Source of the DNA: a bacterium
GTDB lineage: Bacteria > BMS3Abin14
Length of the DNA stretch: 6,270 nucleotides
Assembly (NCBI GenBank): GCA_022865845.1
Contig: JALHUC010000098.1
Coordinates: forward strand, 1 to 6,270
Reading direction: 5' to 3'
Shown here: in pieces, positions 5,635-6,270 of the stretch
Layout of the letters: every line of letters starts with the position of its first letter
Position numbering within the stretch: position 1 is the first letter of the stretch
Notes under the pieces: model-generated
Told to the model about the DNA's origin: nothing
Seen by the model: the letters and a program-made list of their open reading frames with translations, nothing else
The model's database searches: none
Program-made: the position numbers and the translations under genes

Positions 5635-5639
5635 TTACC

Positions 5640-6270
5640 TTGAGCGAAGAAAAGACCGTAGGAACAGACTTCATCAGGCAGATCATCGCCGAGGACCTGG
5701 CATCGGGCAAGCACAGCACCGTGGTAACACGATTCCCGCCGGAGCCCAACGGGTATCTTCACATCGGTCACGCCAAGAGCATCACCCTGAACTTTGGCGT
5801 TGCCAGAGAGGTTCCAGGGGGGCGTTGCCATCTGCGTTTCGACGATAGCAACCCCGAGACGGAAGATGCGGAGTATATCGAGGCCATTAAACAGGATGTG
5901 AAATGGCTCGGTTACGACTGGGGCGACCACCTGTTTCATGCATCAGATTACTTCGAGGAGCTGTACACCTTTGCCGTGCACCTGATCAAGTCGGGAAAAG
6001 CTTACGTTTGCAGCCTTAATGAAGAGGATATCCGCAAATACCGCGGTACGGTGACAAAGGCCGGCACTGGCAGTCCCTACCGGGACCGCTCTGTGGAGGA
6101 GAACCTGGATCTATTGGGCCGCATGCGGGCAGGTGAGTTTGCCGATGGTGAGCATGTCCTGCGGGCAAAGATCGACATGGCTGCTTCCAACATGAAGATG
6201 CGCGATCCTCTCCTGTACCGTATCCGCCACGCCCCTCACTATCGAACAGGCAGCGACTGGTGCATCTACC
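5640..6270 (+). CDS. glnS: Glutaminyl-tRNA synthetase, 5' part (cut by window end)
   Basis: The first 210 codons of a class I aminoacyl-tRNA synthetase that charges tRNA-Gln with glutamine in the cytoplasm. [15 protein letters not shown] (11-25), [17 protein letters not shown] (31-47, with HIGH at 41-44), LRFDDSNPE (65-73), then [20 protein letters not shown] and WCIY at the end follow E. coli GlnS closely. D68 in RFDD matches the substrate-binding aspartate. The Gln-specific body is clear, and it is not a GluRS. The KMSKS loop and the anticodon-binding beta barrels lie beyond the window, so completeness cannot be judged. It starts with TTG behind a strong ribosome site. It is set apart from upstream genes by a repeat-rich spacer and so probably has its own promoter. 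The presence of GlnRS implies direct tRNA-Gln charging in this organism, though GatCAB could coexist. Confidence 0.97.
   Translation, partial: MSEEKTVGTDFIRQIIAEDLASGKHSTVVTRFPPEPNGYLHIGHAKSITLNFGVAREVPGGRCHLRFDDSNPETEDAEYIEAIKQDVKWLGYDWGDHLFHASDYFEELYTFAVHLIKSGKAYVCSLNEEDIRKYRGTVTKAGTGSPYRDRSVEENLDLLGRMRAGEFADGEHVLRAKIDMAASNMKMRDPLLYRIRHAPHYRTGSDWCIY

Larger units (their letters stand above)
5203..5639. other. 437-nt non-coding spacer packed with short repeats
   Basis: No gene is supported on either strand between the membrane protein stop and the glnS start. The spacer holds, in order, a REP-like element, a small palindrome CGTTTA-AA-TAAACG (5303-5316), a TCTGGAC heptamer array, a strong hairpin, a degenerate GACGCAAAGAAAG repeat (5464-5476), an A/T-rich stretch ending in nine T (5515-5523), the right copy of the 15-bp inverted repeat, and a TTTTGGA heptamer array. 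A TATACT at 5553-5558 resembles a -10 box, but no good -35 lies at 16-18 nt, so I do not call a promoter. The glnS promoter must be somewhere here or farther upstream. Confidence 0.75.

Overview
The window reads as a piece of a moderate-GC, Gram-negative-type bacterial chromosome. A deltaproteobacterial (Desulfobacterota-like) origin is my best guess. It rests on a proteobacterial-type GlnRS, GTG/TTG starts with strong Shine-Dalgarno sequences, and intergenic short repeats of a style common in that group. This is an impression from the sequence, not a database result. All genes I can support lie on the plus strand.

Positions 20-4504 hold a compact cluster: a universal stress protein (20-523), an ATP-grasp ligase (527-1888), a KamA-family radical SAM/PLP aminomutase (2028-3353) and an M20 metallopeptidase of the glutamate carboxypeptidase (CPG2) type (3350-4504). 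The first two genes are 3 nt apart and the last two overlap by 4 nt. The only real gap, 139 nt before the aminomutase, carries several inverted repeats. The aminomutase keeps the radical SAM cysteines, the PLP lysine and the carboxylate-binding arginine of lysine 2,3-aminomutase. It replaces both lysine-selecting aspartates (with Lys and Thr) and lacks the zinc-site cysteines, so an acidic substrate such as glutamate is more likely than lysine. My working idea is that the cluster makes and turns over a small amide or peptide containing a beta-amino acid (perhaps beta-glutamate), possibly a stress solute. The aminomutase would supply the beta-amino acid, the ATP-grasp enzyme would form the amide and the M20 enzyme would hydrolyse it. 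This is the most interesting part of the window.

Positions 4505-5639 are mostly repeat-rich and non-coding, around one small unrecognised membrane protein gene (4729-5202). That gene is bracketed by a perfect 15-bp inverted repeat (4689-4703 and 5525-5539). The 437-nt stretch after it holds a REP-like element, two different four-copy heptamer repeats, a strong hairpin and degenerate short repeats.

From 5640 to the window end is the 5' part of glnS (glutaminyl-tRNA synthetase). It starts at a TTG codon behind a clear ribosome binding site, and the window edge cuts it off.
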